DNA from: Bugula neritina | Lineage: Eukaryota > Bryozoa > Gymnolaemata > Cheilostomatida > Bugulidae | Length of the DNA stretch: 64,000 nucleotides | NCBI GenBank assembly: GCA_964035545.1 | Contig: OZ037767.1 | Coordinates: 10,282,207-10,346,206, forward strand | Direction of reading: 5' to 3' | In this document: positions 13,701 to 23,198 of the stretch, one piece after another | Numbering within the stretch: the first letter of the stretch is position 1 | Layout of the letters: each line of letters begins with the position of its first letter | Program-made: the position numbers and the translations under genes | Notes under the pieces: model-generated | Database searches by the model: none | The model's input: the letters and a program-made list of their open reading frames with translations, nothing else | What the model was told of the DNA's origin: nothing

Positions 13701-16700
13701 TTAAGGATAGACAACTCCGTGGCCTCAAACACAAACATTCTCATAAAATACTGTGTGTAAGCAGCATGCTATAAAACAATCAGTATTACTTAAGGGTTTG
13801 CACTCACTGCTCCTGTTATGTTGAGTTTACACTAATTCAGGCGGGCTCAGCCTTTACCCTCTCTCTCTATCTGTAGTAGCTATTCTCGCTGTGTTTATGT
13901 AGGGTTTAGCTAGTTTTGCTTAAGAAATCTATTTTTTTGCTGTTACAACACTTAATCTTAGTAAAATGTAGGTACTAAGTAGGGGTACACCTGGATACAC
14001 CTGGCCAGTAATTCTGCACCTGTAAGAACATATCCACGCTTAGAGCAAGCAACCCCCTTGACATAATATCTGTCTTGACTAGTACACGGTTATTAGATGA
14101 ACTCTAGCCTGTAGTTCAGTTTCTTTAATAGCGGCTGTACTGACTGTCCACCCTTCAACTTCAACATTGTTATAAATTATGGCTACTTATAGTCAAATTC
14201 TGAATATATTATACTTTTACATTTATCTTACATCTAATATCAAGTTGTATACAATTCTATTTATAGAAAATCAAATATATTTCATGTGATATTTGTCTAT
14301 CACTTAAACATTAGGATGAATGTCAAAAATGCACGAGAAGATATTTACTTGAACAAAATTTATGAAATGCTTTATTGTTTTTTCAACATAATATAGCTGA
14401 CAGCAATGAGCTCTCAAGGCAGCAGTTCATTCAAGAGATCATGGTGATGAAGGACTTGGAGCGTCACCCTAACATTTTACAGCTGGTCGGTTGCATCACC
14501 TTGTCTGGTCCTGTTTATCTTGTCATGGATTACGCAGTTAATGGAGACCTTCTTTCCTTCCTTCACCGGCAAAGAGCAGAGAGCGTAAGTTGATATCACT
14601 CTTTATATACAAGGGAAATACAGTAAAAGGAGCAACCGTGGTCTAGAGGTTAGAGCATTTGCCTAGTAAGCAAGAAGTCATGGGTTTGAACCCGACAAAG
14701 GCCATTGGTGATGTTAGGAAGAGCATCCAGTCATAATTGCTCCTGTGCCTCATCTGAATAAGTCCTTAGCCCGATTCAACAAAAAGCCCTTTCCATCATG
14801 GGTTTCTCACAGGGATGGCGACTATAAACTTGCGTGAGTTTTTTGTATATACGAGTGACATACCTGTATCGTGAGAGTCACTAGCCACTGCTAGCTCGAC
14901 ATCCTGCTTCTTTAACGTGAAACTTGAGGATATATTTGTGTGAACTCAGATAATTGCAGGCAACTATCTTGTGATTTCTCTGATTACTGCGAGTATAAAA
15001 CAATGACTGTTTATCCATAATCACTGTCCAGCATTTCCGATTCAAATTATAATTACTAAAGTATAGAATTTATATGGCCTAGAACTTAATTTACTCCTCC
15101 ATGAGTATTACTCATCCATCTGTTTGTTTCAACTGAAATGCATGTTGCAGACTTTGCTTTCTTTTTACTTACGTTGCAATATGCCCATTCCATATTTTGG
15201 GAAATACTTTGCTTTAAAGAACCGTATGTACCATTTCCTTATTTAATTGATTTTTGCTAGCCATTGAATTATTATATATTCAGTGTTAATGACTAGATTT
15301 CTCCCGAATGTTGAATGCACTGCAGTATACGTTGCACTGTATACTGGTATGTATAGTCATTAATTTATCAATAATATCAGTTTAATAGATGTATTATATA
15401 TAATTACATGTGTAATGCCATTTCTTTCGCTGATCACTGATTAGCTATGATTTATGTTGTGTTATATTCTCATTTCACATGGATACAGGCACATGTACAC
15501 CAGCTCTATACACTGTATTTTATTTGCGTGTATATTTGTCATGCTATGAGAGCTCTGTGCAATGCATCGCGTGATCAGATTCCCATTCATTGGCCTTGAG
15601 CATTTCAAAACTCACAATTACCTGTCATAAAACTCCAATGCATGTTTGTGTGACTTGGCTTTGTTTTTCTAAAAAGATTTTACTCCCCCCTCTTTCCTGT
15701 GTTGGGAGAACAACCAGCAACTGTGTTTTATCACTCTGGAATATGCTTAGAAATGTTGTGGCGAATTGAAACTAATTTTTCTCACTTTTAAACTTGGACT
15801 AAATTCTGACTGGTAAATCATGTACGATGTGTGGGGTATGCGTTGCCCCTGCCACTCAATTTATCAACAATTTTATTTACAATTTACTATTTGTAGAGCT
15901 GCATGCATTCACAGTTGCTAAAGATGGCTGTCGATGTCACAGTTGGTATGGTAAGTACATATTTAGCAGAGTTTCCTATTCTCTTGTGTAGGAGTACATA
16001 TCTAGCAGAGGTTATGTGTTCTCTTGTGTAGGAGTACATATCTAGCAGATGTTATGTGTTCTCTTTTGTAGGAGTACATATCTAGCAAAGGTTACGTGCA
16101 CCGAGATTTGGCTGCGAGGAATCTTTTACTCGATGAAGACTTCACGGTCAAGATTGGAGACTTTGGCTTGGCGCGTCACCTGCACACAGACGATGTGTAT
16201 ATTGTTCAGTGCAACAAAAGACTACCTGCCAAGTGGCTCAGTATAGAAGCCTTGGCACAACTCAGATTCTCTACAGCTAGTGATGTGTAAGTATATGGTG
16301 TAAGTACATCACACTGTATGGTGTAAGTATAGGTAGGGTGTGTAGCAGTGTAGGGTGTAAATATATCACACTATATGGTGTAAGTATATCACATTGTGTA
16401 GTGTATCACATTGTATGGTGTAAGTATTAATATATCACAGTTTGACTGTAAATGCGTAATATATTCCACATTGAGATACTATATTAAGTATCTGGTATAA
16501 TGCAATACAATGGAAACATAATAATGCGGTATGTAATGTACATCATTATTAGTATAAACTTAATATGTCCAATAAAGTTATTATATAAACTATGTATGTT
16601 GACTACATTCTAATTTTAGCTGGGCCTTTGGAGTTGTCTTATATGAGCTGTTTTCCTTGGGGGAAACCCCCTACTCTGCCATAGATTCAGCAGACATATT

Positions 16701-19700
16701 GAAATACTTGACTAATGGACATCGTATGGCTAGACCTATACTCTGTGATGAAAACATGTAAGTTCTGTGTGAATAACATAGAATAACTGTAAGTGTACGT
16801 TCTGTAAGTGTAAGCTCCATAGCCTAACTGTATGTTACTCATCTCTGATCCTTAACATACTGATATGATGTTTTATTTTCATTCAAGAAAGTAAAAATTA
16901 TTAATTTATTAACCAGGTAATCTGGTGGGCAGAAGAAAGGTTTTAGTTTTACACTTTAGTGTTTCAGGCATGCTACACTAGAATACACTACAAGGATTTG
17001 TGGGGAGCATAATACGATTAACATTAATAAAACTAGCACCAACTAAAATAGCCCCAACTAAATAACCCCAACAAAAATAACACCAACAAAAATAACACCA
17101 ACTAAAATAACTCCAACTAAAATAGCCCCAACTAAAATAGCCCCAACTAAACAACACCAACAAAAATAACGCCAACCAAAATAACGCCAACCAAAATAAC
17201 GCCAACCGAAGTAGCACCAACTGTAAGAACACTAATTAAAACACACTTTGGTACTCTATAATACCACCATTACTATATGCTGTAACACATATTGCATATT
17301 ATAAGGCGTCATGCAAAGTGTCTGTTCTGGTCACACAGACACACCATAACCTACACCATTAGGTATAAATATTTACACTGCTGGGTACAAGCTGTAGTAG
17401 TGTGTACAATCAAATTCTAACAGCCAGCATCTCCAATATTCTTGCTGAGGAGGTGTGGAGATGAGATTTGGGAGAAATATCTCAAAGGTAATAAAGCTTG
17501 CAGCTCAGTTCTGAATACAACTCTTTTACAGCTTTATCTGTTTGATATTTTATATTTACAACAGTTGCTTGAATGGAAGCGGATATGGAATATTTGACAT
17601 CATCGCGCATGACGTAGTGTCATACAGTCATACTTCTCACCTGTTGATTATAAGCATTCCACCTACACTTTACATACATATACTTTAGTACCATATGTCT
17701 AGTATATAAGTATAGCACTCTGTGCATTATACAAACTCTGCATTATATACATTATACATAAATTATACGGTATATACAACCTCTACATTATATACAAATT
17801 ATAAATTTTACGAATTATAAATTTTACTAATTATACATTTTACGAATTATACGTTTAACATTGATATTTATATATTAATTATGCTTTCCTACTTTGTGAT
17901 AGGAAATGCATAGACTTTGGTAGATTCCTTTCACAACACATTAGTACATGTCAAAGATGCAATGAGTTACACCACAAACATACTTAGGATTGTCAAATAC
18001 TTGTATATAACACAATATGATTGTGTGTAAATTATAAGAGTTATTATTTGTAGTTTCAGGGTATACTGTATATTAGTAAATTAGTTGCAGTATAATATAC
18101 CTATAGTATGATATGCCTATATAATATCATATACCTAGAGTATAATAGGCCTACAGTATAATATACTTGCAGTGTAGTATACTTACAGTAACATATACCC
18201 ACAATGTTGTTTTGGTATACTTTTATTTCAAAATAAATGAAGTTAACTACGAAAGCTGAACATAAATGCAACATTGCCTTTTAGAATATACGAGTAGCTG
18301 TGTATATGTTATGAAAAATAGCTAGGAGACTAGAATATATTATACACCATACAAGCATATATAGCAAGCTATTATAAAGTTCCAACAAGTAGATAATATA
18401 ATATACAATATATGAAAGTACTCCAGCTGCTGTTGTCATGTTCCCAAGGTGATAGTAGAATAGAAGCCTGAAAGTTTTAATTTGGTTGTGGCAATTGCTT
18501 TTACTAGATTGTAATAGAGATGGTACTTTCTAGCTAACCTTGTTCTTTTTTTAGCATTAATTATTATTAGATTTTCAACAAATTACATCAGCAATAAATT
18601 ATATAATGATTAGCAATTACTGAAATGTTGAATTAACCATCAGATGCTTCCACCTTCTTGATGCTGTAATTTATCATTATTTCATGGTCTTTACTTTTAT
18701 TAATTCGGTAGAAAGAAATATCATTTATCATATTTACACTCAAGTTGGCTTTTCATGTGGACACACCCTTGGTGCGGCATACTCATGTAGTCACACATAT
18801 TTACATACAAATTGACTTACTATAACCAATCAATTTAAAGTCGTAGTTGTGTAATGATTATTCATGTTTTGTATATATTTAGTCTTTAATAAGAGTTAAA
18901 TACATTTTTATAGCATAATTTGTCCATATCTTCATAACTAGTATTGTCTATAGCTGAATCCAATACCTTAAATATGCCTCATTTGAGTCAATATTTATTC
19001 AGCCCCATCATAGTCATTCCATGTTCAACAATGTTTCCTTTAGCTGTTGACGCAAACTGGTGTTGCTTTCTAATTGAGAATTTCATCTTTTCTCTTTCTA
19101 TTCACACATTAAGTATATGTAAATGTATGACTCGTATCATCTATTTGACAAAATATATTAGATATCAAAAATGTGCTTTGATAAAACCTGAAGAAATTAC
19201 CTGGATTATGTCGCCTCGGCTTATACTAAAACTGTAATTCATCATTTCATATCATCTTCAAGTGCAATCACATTGTCCTGCTTTTTGGGAAATGCCAATC
19301 CAAGTGTTTATAATTCAAAATCAGGTATTTAAGAGGCAAGTAGCTAACACTGACTGTTTGCTTGTATACACAGTGTGACATCTCCGCATCTTATCTTGTC
19401 ACTCCGGGTCGGTTGCAGGCAGCTGTACACCTTTAGTTCCTCGTCTTTTCCTTGTCTCAGATGTTTAGGATCGGTAGGCTATATTTTGTTAAATGCACCT
19501 GTGTTTGCAGTTGTAATTATACAACACTTCAGTAAGCTTCAGTCAACTCTACTCTAATATGTACTGCAGATATGCCTTCATTCCCCTCACTCACTCTTCA
19601 AATAACATATTTTTAATTAGCTTGATTTTTATTTTCCCTTCAGCACCCTGCAAGACTTAGGCTGAGTTCTACATTAGTTCAGCTGGTTTTCTTGCTGGTT

Positions 19701-21450
19701 GCACATGTTGCAGATCTGTTAGTTTTGTACAGACTGCTAATATATGTAGACATGTACATACATTAACAACTTACATCAATCAAGGAAATTAATTAACTTT
19801 CTTATTTATCAGTTTTCGGTGCAAATAGCAGCTGTGTGAAATTTACAGCAATTAGTGTTTTCCTGGTAATTACAATTAATTTCGAAACAAACAATTGAGT
19901 TATGTTTTAATTTTAATCATACCATAAACTAGTAGCTTTTAAGAAGTTATGTGTACCTCAAACTTCTTGACCATACTATTTTACTCACAGGGATGACAAC
20001 TTAATTTAAGAGATTTAATGGATGTTGATTGTAATTTCATAGCACTAGCTATCTAAAAGTGCAGATGCAAATTTTAATTAATATATTGGTGAAATCAATT
20101 TTACTCGTCTGTGATGGCTAATTTTATATAAGTAAATTTGACTCATTTTAGCAGTTGTCTACCCATTTTCCTAATCCCATACTTTTTTACAATTTTACTT
20201 TCGCTCTATAATCGCTACTATAAGCTGTAATTAAGCTACAGGGCTTTTTACTATCAAAACAGTTAAATCAAAGTAGTCATGATATCATTTTATTATGAGG
20301 TTTTAATCAATGAAATACCAATTAATAGTTTAATTTAATATGCATATTATAGACATTTATTCAATCTATAAACATATTAAATGTCATTTAATATGTGATT
20401 GAAGCTACTAACCAGCCATTTTAATGATCAGCCAGCCTTAGAAAGGCAAAACAAATAGTTAAATCTACCCTGTATAATAGCAATGACTTGTTAGATAAGA
20501 ATCTGTTGTATTCAAAATTGATTGTTTACTGTTAAATATAAAAATGTTGGTTATGATTTCACATTTTAAAACTGTAATTAATGGCAATATAATCTAGGAA
20601 ATAATATGCTGTAGATGTGAGGTACTCTGTAGGTAGTCTGTAGGTACTCTGTAGGTACACTGTAGCTATACTGTAGCTATACTGTAGGTACTCTGTAGGT
20701 ACACTGTAGCTATACTGTAGCTATACTGTAGCTATACTGTTATAGGTGTGAGGTTATGATAATGTAATGCTGTAGGTATGAAGTGATGATGCAATGCTGG
20801 CAGACTGAACCAGGTGATAGACCCTCCTTCACTCAACTCCACCAACAGTTATCCCTCTGGTGTGACACATTAGTCATTGGTGAGATGATTCTCACTTTCT
20901 CTTCAACTGTTGGTGTCAGATGCTCTTAGTAATAGTGACTCATTTTTATGTCACTATGTCCGACATATTTATGACTCATGCTGACACAGTGCTGATACAT
21001 GTTGACATATTTATATATGTATGATATGTATATAGTATGTATATATTGTGTATATAGTATGTATCTATTGTGTATATAATATGTATATATTGTGTATATA
21101 ATATGTATATATTGTGTATATAATATGTATATATTGTGTATATAGTATGTATATATTGTGTATATAATATGTATATATTGTGTATATAATATGTATATAT
21201 TGTGTATATAATATGTATATATTGTGTATATAATATGTATATATTGTGTATATAACACGTTGCAGAAGAAAAACTAGAGGAAAGATCCAGGCAGTTTTCA
21301 TTATTTTTTTCGTCAGAAAAACCTACAAGCCAGGACTTCCTCTCACCTTCAGCTGTGACACACTCCCCCCTCTCCTCACTACACCCTCCAGGATGTGACC
21401 TTCCCAACGCTTTGCCAGTATCTCTTATCATTGACTCAACGCACCTTTAG
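4648..21450 (+). CDS. Receptor tyrosine kinase with FN3-like ectodomain (18 exons, 824 aa)
   Basis: Coding exons: 4648-4773, 5297-5419, 6035-6146, 6891-7007, 7720-7856, 8498-8597, 9031-9171, 9840-9973, 10554-10707, 10914-10982, 11349-11577, 11717-11865, 14397-14584, 15897-15950, 16072-16286, 16620-16757, 20776-20879 and 21266-21450. All phases agree and the sum is 2475 nt. The start has an in-frame TGA just upstream at 4642. Order: signal peptide (1-18), Cys- and sequon-containing ectodomain with no family I recognise (about 19-238), FN3-like region (about 240-380), membrane helix (about 416-439), kinase (about 494-760), 60-residue tail. Kinase motifs: GCGAFG loop, VAVK Lys527, alpha-C Glu544, HRDLAARN 621-628, DFG 641-643. 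HRDLAARN is the RTK form, and there is no long kinase insert. It resembles the FGFR/RET/Tie end of the family, but I do not assign an orthologue. Weakest points: the 3' edge of exon 8498-8597 (GTTGGT donor) and exon 11349-11577. Confidence 0.85.
4925..5103 (-). mobile_element. SINE copy 1 (tRNA-derived family), 5' truncated
   Basis: The reverse complement shares the body of the other copies: a block around GCATTCAGTCATAGTTACTC, then CCTTAGCCCGC and the tail TAGCGACTATAAACTTGCG. The tRNA-like head is cut near the box between A and B. It lies in kinase intron 1. Confidence 0.8.
5297..8597 (+). CDS. Kinase exons 2-6: unassigned cysteine-containing ectodomain
   Basis: The five exons code for about residues 43-238. 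Several sequons (NVT, NQT, NGT, NET, NST, NSS) and paired cysteines indicate a secreted, glycosylated fold. A block near residues 165-180 ([16 protein letters not shown]) and a cysteine cluster near 215-236 ([12 protein letters not shown]) look like small disulfide modules. I do not recognise immunoglobulin, EGF or leucine-rich repeats. Exon 6 (8498-8597) is supported by a good acceptor and by phase, but its donor is poor. Confidence 0.7.
7175..7665. repeat. 26-nt minisatellite in kinase intron 4
   Basis: About 17 tandem copies of a unit containing CTTATATATACTGACCTTCA. Some units lack the TTACC part. The array ends shortly before the pyrimidine tract and acceptor of exon 7720-7856. Confidence 0.95.
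8655..8975. repeat. 23-nt tandem repeat decaying into related units
   Basis: Four clean copies built on CACTATAATAGCCAATATTT are followed by increasingly diverged AGTCACTATAATAGT-like units up to just before exon 9031-9171. Confidence 0.9.
9031..10707 (+). CDS. Kinase exons 7-9: fibronectin type III-like region
   Basis: Residues about 239-381. The block [20 protein letters not shown] has the FN3 B-C strand pattern (LTW..P followed by a Tyr-centred strand). Exon 8 (9840-9973) and exon 9 (10554-10707) continue with alternating hydrophobic strands and end [13 protein letters not shown]. One FN3 unit is clear; a second is not. Confidence 0.75.
10983..11325. repeat. 38-nt minisatellite filling kinase intron 10
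   Basis: About eight copies of a 38-nt unit containing CACTGAGTCATAGCACAACG. A diverged first unit (from GACGTATGCTATACG) overlaps the donor of exon 10914-10982. The array therefore runs from splice donor almost to the pyrimidine tract of the next acceptor. Confidence 0.95.
11349..11577 (+). CDS. Kinase exon 11: transmembrane helix and juxtamembrane
   Basis: The single membrane span is about 416-439 ([18 protein letters not shown]), followed by KRQQSK as a basic stop-transfer. The juxtamembrane part has NPIYKAIY, with two Tyr that could be regulated. The donor chosen is GTATGT at 11578. It is the only good donor that gives phase 2, which the next exon requires. Confidence 0.8.
11717..21450 (+). 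CDS. Kinase exons 12-18: tyrosine kinase domain and tail
   Basis: N-lobe: exons 11717-11865 and 14397-14584, with the Gly loop, VAVK, QEIMVM Glu and hinge [16 protein letters not shown]. Catalytic core: exons 15897-15950 and 16072-16286, with [16 protein letters not shown], one activation-loop Tyr at 654, and [12 protein letters not shown]-lobe: exons 16620-16757 and 20776-20879, with [19 protein letters not shown] and [15 protein letters not shown]. Tail exon 21266-21450 gives 60 Ser/Pro-rich residues to TAG 21448-21450. All catalytic residues are present, so an active enzyme is expected. Confidence 0.88.
12493..13008. repeat. 17-nt minisatellite, about 30 copies, kinase intron 12
   Basis: The unit is GTATATACAATACAGTA with G/A variation. 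On the minus strand the repeat has no stop codon in any frame. This explains three overlapping long open frames there (rich in Tyr, Ile, Leu, Cys), none of which is a gene. Confidence 0.97.
13030..14396. other. Rest of kinase intron 12
   Basis: Unique AT-rich intronic sequence. A minus-strand open frame around 13102-13347 has no recognisable domain or splice context. No exon is supported. Confidence 0.5.
14633..14842 (+). mobile_element. SINE copy 2 (tRNA-derived family), full length
   Basis: It starts with a Pol III box A (TGGTCTAGAGG) and a box B-like GGGTTTGAACCC about 35 nt later. The family body and the tail GGCGACTATAAACTTGCGTG follow. It lies about 50 nt after the donor of kinase exon 14397-14584. 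Confidence 0.88.
15976..16095 (+). repeat. Triplicated splice acceptor and exon start, kinase exon 15
   Basis: Three tandem copies of a 40-nt unit, each with TTCTCTTGTGTAG (or TTTTGTAG) followed by GAGTACATATCTAGCA. The copies begin their exon-like part at 15992, 16032 and 16072. Only the third continues into the HRD motif. Using an upstream copy adds 40 or 80 nt and shifts the frame. Confidence 0.93.
16280..16435 (+). repeat. Tandem donor-like repeat after kinase exon 15
   Basis: The true donor (GATGT before GTAAGTAT) is followed by about five copies of GGTGTAAGTA or close variants, spaced about 25 nt apart with ATCACACT spacers. They look like local duplications of the junction. Confidence 0.85.
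16985..17228. repeat. 16-nt minisatellite in kinase intron 16
   Basis: About 15 copies of CAACTAAAATAGCCCC and variants such as ACAAAAATAACACCA. The reverse strand gives a low-complexity Trp/Phe/Leu open frame that is not a gene. Confidence 0.93.
17230..20600. other. Central part of 4-kb kinase intron 16
   Basis: AT-rich intronic sequence with loosely repetitive TATA/TACAGTA stretches (about 17690-17880 and 18060-18200). Plus-strand open frames at 18944-19237 and 19375-19557 show no domain or phase-compatible splicing. No exon is supported. Confidence 0.55.
20605..20775 (+). repeat. Acceptor-like tandem repeat before kinase exon 17
   Basis: Repeated CTGTAGGTAC and CTGTAGCTATA units lead into the real acceptor CTGTAG before GTATGAAGTG. 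A nearer copy, GTGTGAGGTTATGATAATG, resembles the first bases of exon 17 itself. Confidence 0.8.
20995..21258. repeat. 22-nt AT-rich minisatellite in kinase intron 17
   Basis: About 12 copies built on GTATATATTGTGTATATA, ending just before the acceptor of tail exon 21266-21450. Minus-strand open frames here are low-complexity artefacts. Confidence 0.95.
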
Positions 21451-21829
21451 AAGCCTTGTGCGACCTTGCTCTCCATGAGTCAAGGTCAAATGTCATGGAG
21501 TAGAACTGCTTTCAGCTGTAGAGATATCATGTCTCTAAAAAAAGTTAAACTATTGTTTGTTACGGTTTTGTTGTCTGCCAATTGTGCAATTAATTTTAAA
21601 AAGAGTGAAGGAGAGAATTTAAAAAATATTAATGTTTGAGCATTTATATGAATCACAATTTAACTGCTTGTCTACAATTCTTATATAAAATTTATATTTT
21701 ATTCATTGCAACTTTCTTATATTATTATGTTCTATAATGTTTATTGATAAATATTGTTACCACTACAATCATTTAAACCTACACGTTGTATCACAGCATA
21801 TCATTGTATCTTATCATAAAACTATTATT

Positions 21830-21832
21830 TTA

Positions 21833-21902
<70 letters not shown>
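21830..21902. repeat. AT dinucleotide microsatellite
   Basis: Two runs of alternating AT interrupted by TTTT. Confidence 0.97.
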
Positions 21903-21904
<2 letters not shown>

Positions 21905-23072
21905 CTTTTCTAAAACATATGTTTTCTATTAAAAAAGAATTATATTGAATTTTACTAGATAAAATTTCTTTTATTTTGTTAACTGCAATGTTGTGTCCTA
22001 CAAAACTACAGTACGAAAAGCATACCGTCACATCTGCACAAGCAGAGCTCATGTTTCTGAAAATTGATATTAAAACAAATTGATGTGTGGGGAGTAAGTG
22101 TATTGGTTGTAGTTGTATGGTATGTGTGCACGGCAACTGCTCAGTGCATCCTAGTAATATATACTGTTATATGTATGCTTCACCTGTCCTGGTGTGTGTA
22201 TCGTGTATACATATATATCATATGTACATATCTTATACCTATATCAGATATATATACCATGTATACATATCTATATCATATGTATAGGTACGTATCTTTC
22301 TATGTCATGTATGCACATATGCACACATACTCACACACACAAACATACACCACGAAAACACACACACTCACACAACTGGTCAACCAAAACAAAAGTAGAT
22401 ACCCATGCATGCTCAAGATGCGTCATATCTTAAGGTCTAGTTGTTGTGGGATTCTGGGCTGCATTAGCATGCAGGGCTTTGGTATATTGGTTAAATGCAA
22501 GTTCTTCCATCAGTGTTGAAGAAAAAGCTTTGGTCTCTGCAATGAATTTAAGTTCTTATCGACTAAAATATTTATTTCAGTCAATTGCTTAGCATTTAAA
22601 TGTGGGAATAGTTTTACTTTTTGGCTCCACGTGAATTGTTAAAGTTGTCTTAACTTTATCTTAAATCATTTAAATACTCACGTGAATCAAGTGCACACAA
22701 TGCTGCACCATTTTAGATAGCAATAAATGATCATGGAAAAATTAATTCAAATTTACACCAAATAATGAATTTGGTAAGGTTTGTCATTGCAAAACTGAAT
22801 TAGAAATATTTAAAGAATCTTTTGATATCACATGCTACAGCTTTGGCTTTTGGTATTTTCCTGCCACACAACTTAGCCATGGACTTGTTTTCTCAGCAGC
22901 TGTTAGTTTGAGTATGAAGCATATTACCCAATGCTTATTCAATGTTTTGCAACTTCTTGGGATAATTTTCCAGCTGGTTTCAGGCACAGTTGGCATATCA
23001 CCAATAGCTGCCTCACCTGGAAAACGTCACCACTTACTAAAAGGTGCTGCTTAAGGTACATCACACTGATCT

Positions 23073-23198
<126 letters not shown>

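Noticed and set aside
20880-20929. Kinase ending by read-through after exon 17 (TAG at 20927-20929)
   Set aside because: GTGAGA at 20880 is a good donor, and a phase-compatible tail exon follows at 21266 with a long open frame. Splicing is preferred, but read-through remains an alternative 3' end.
20926-21431. Minus-strand open frames opposite kinase exons 17-18
   Set aside because: Low-complexity products of the 22-nt array. The plus strand carries phase-compatible kinase exons here.
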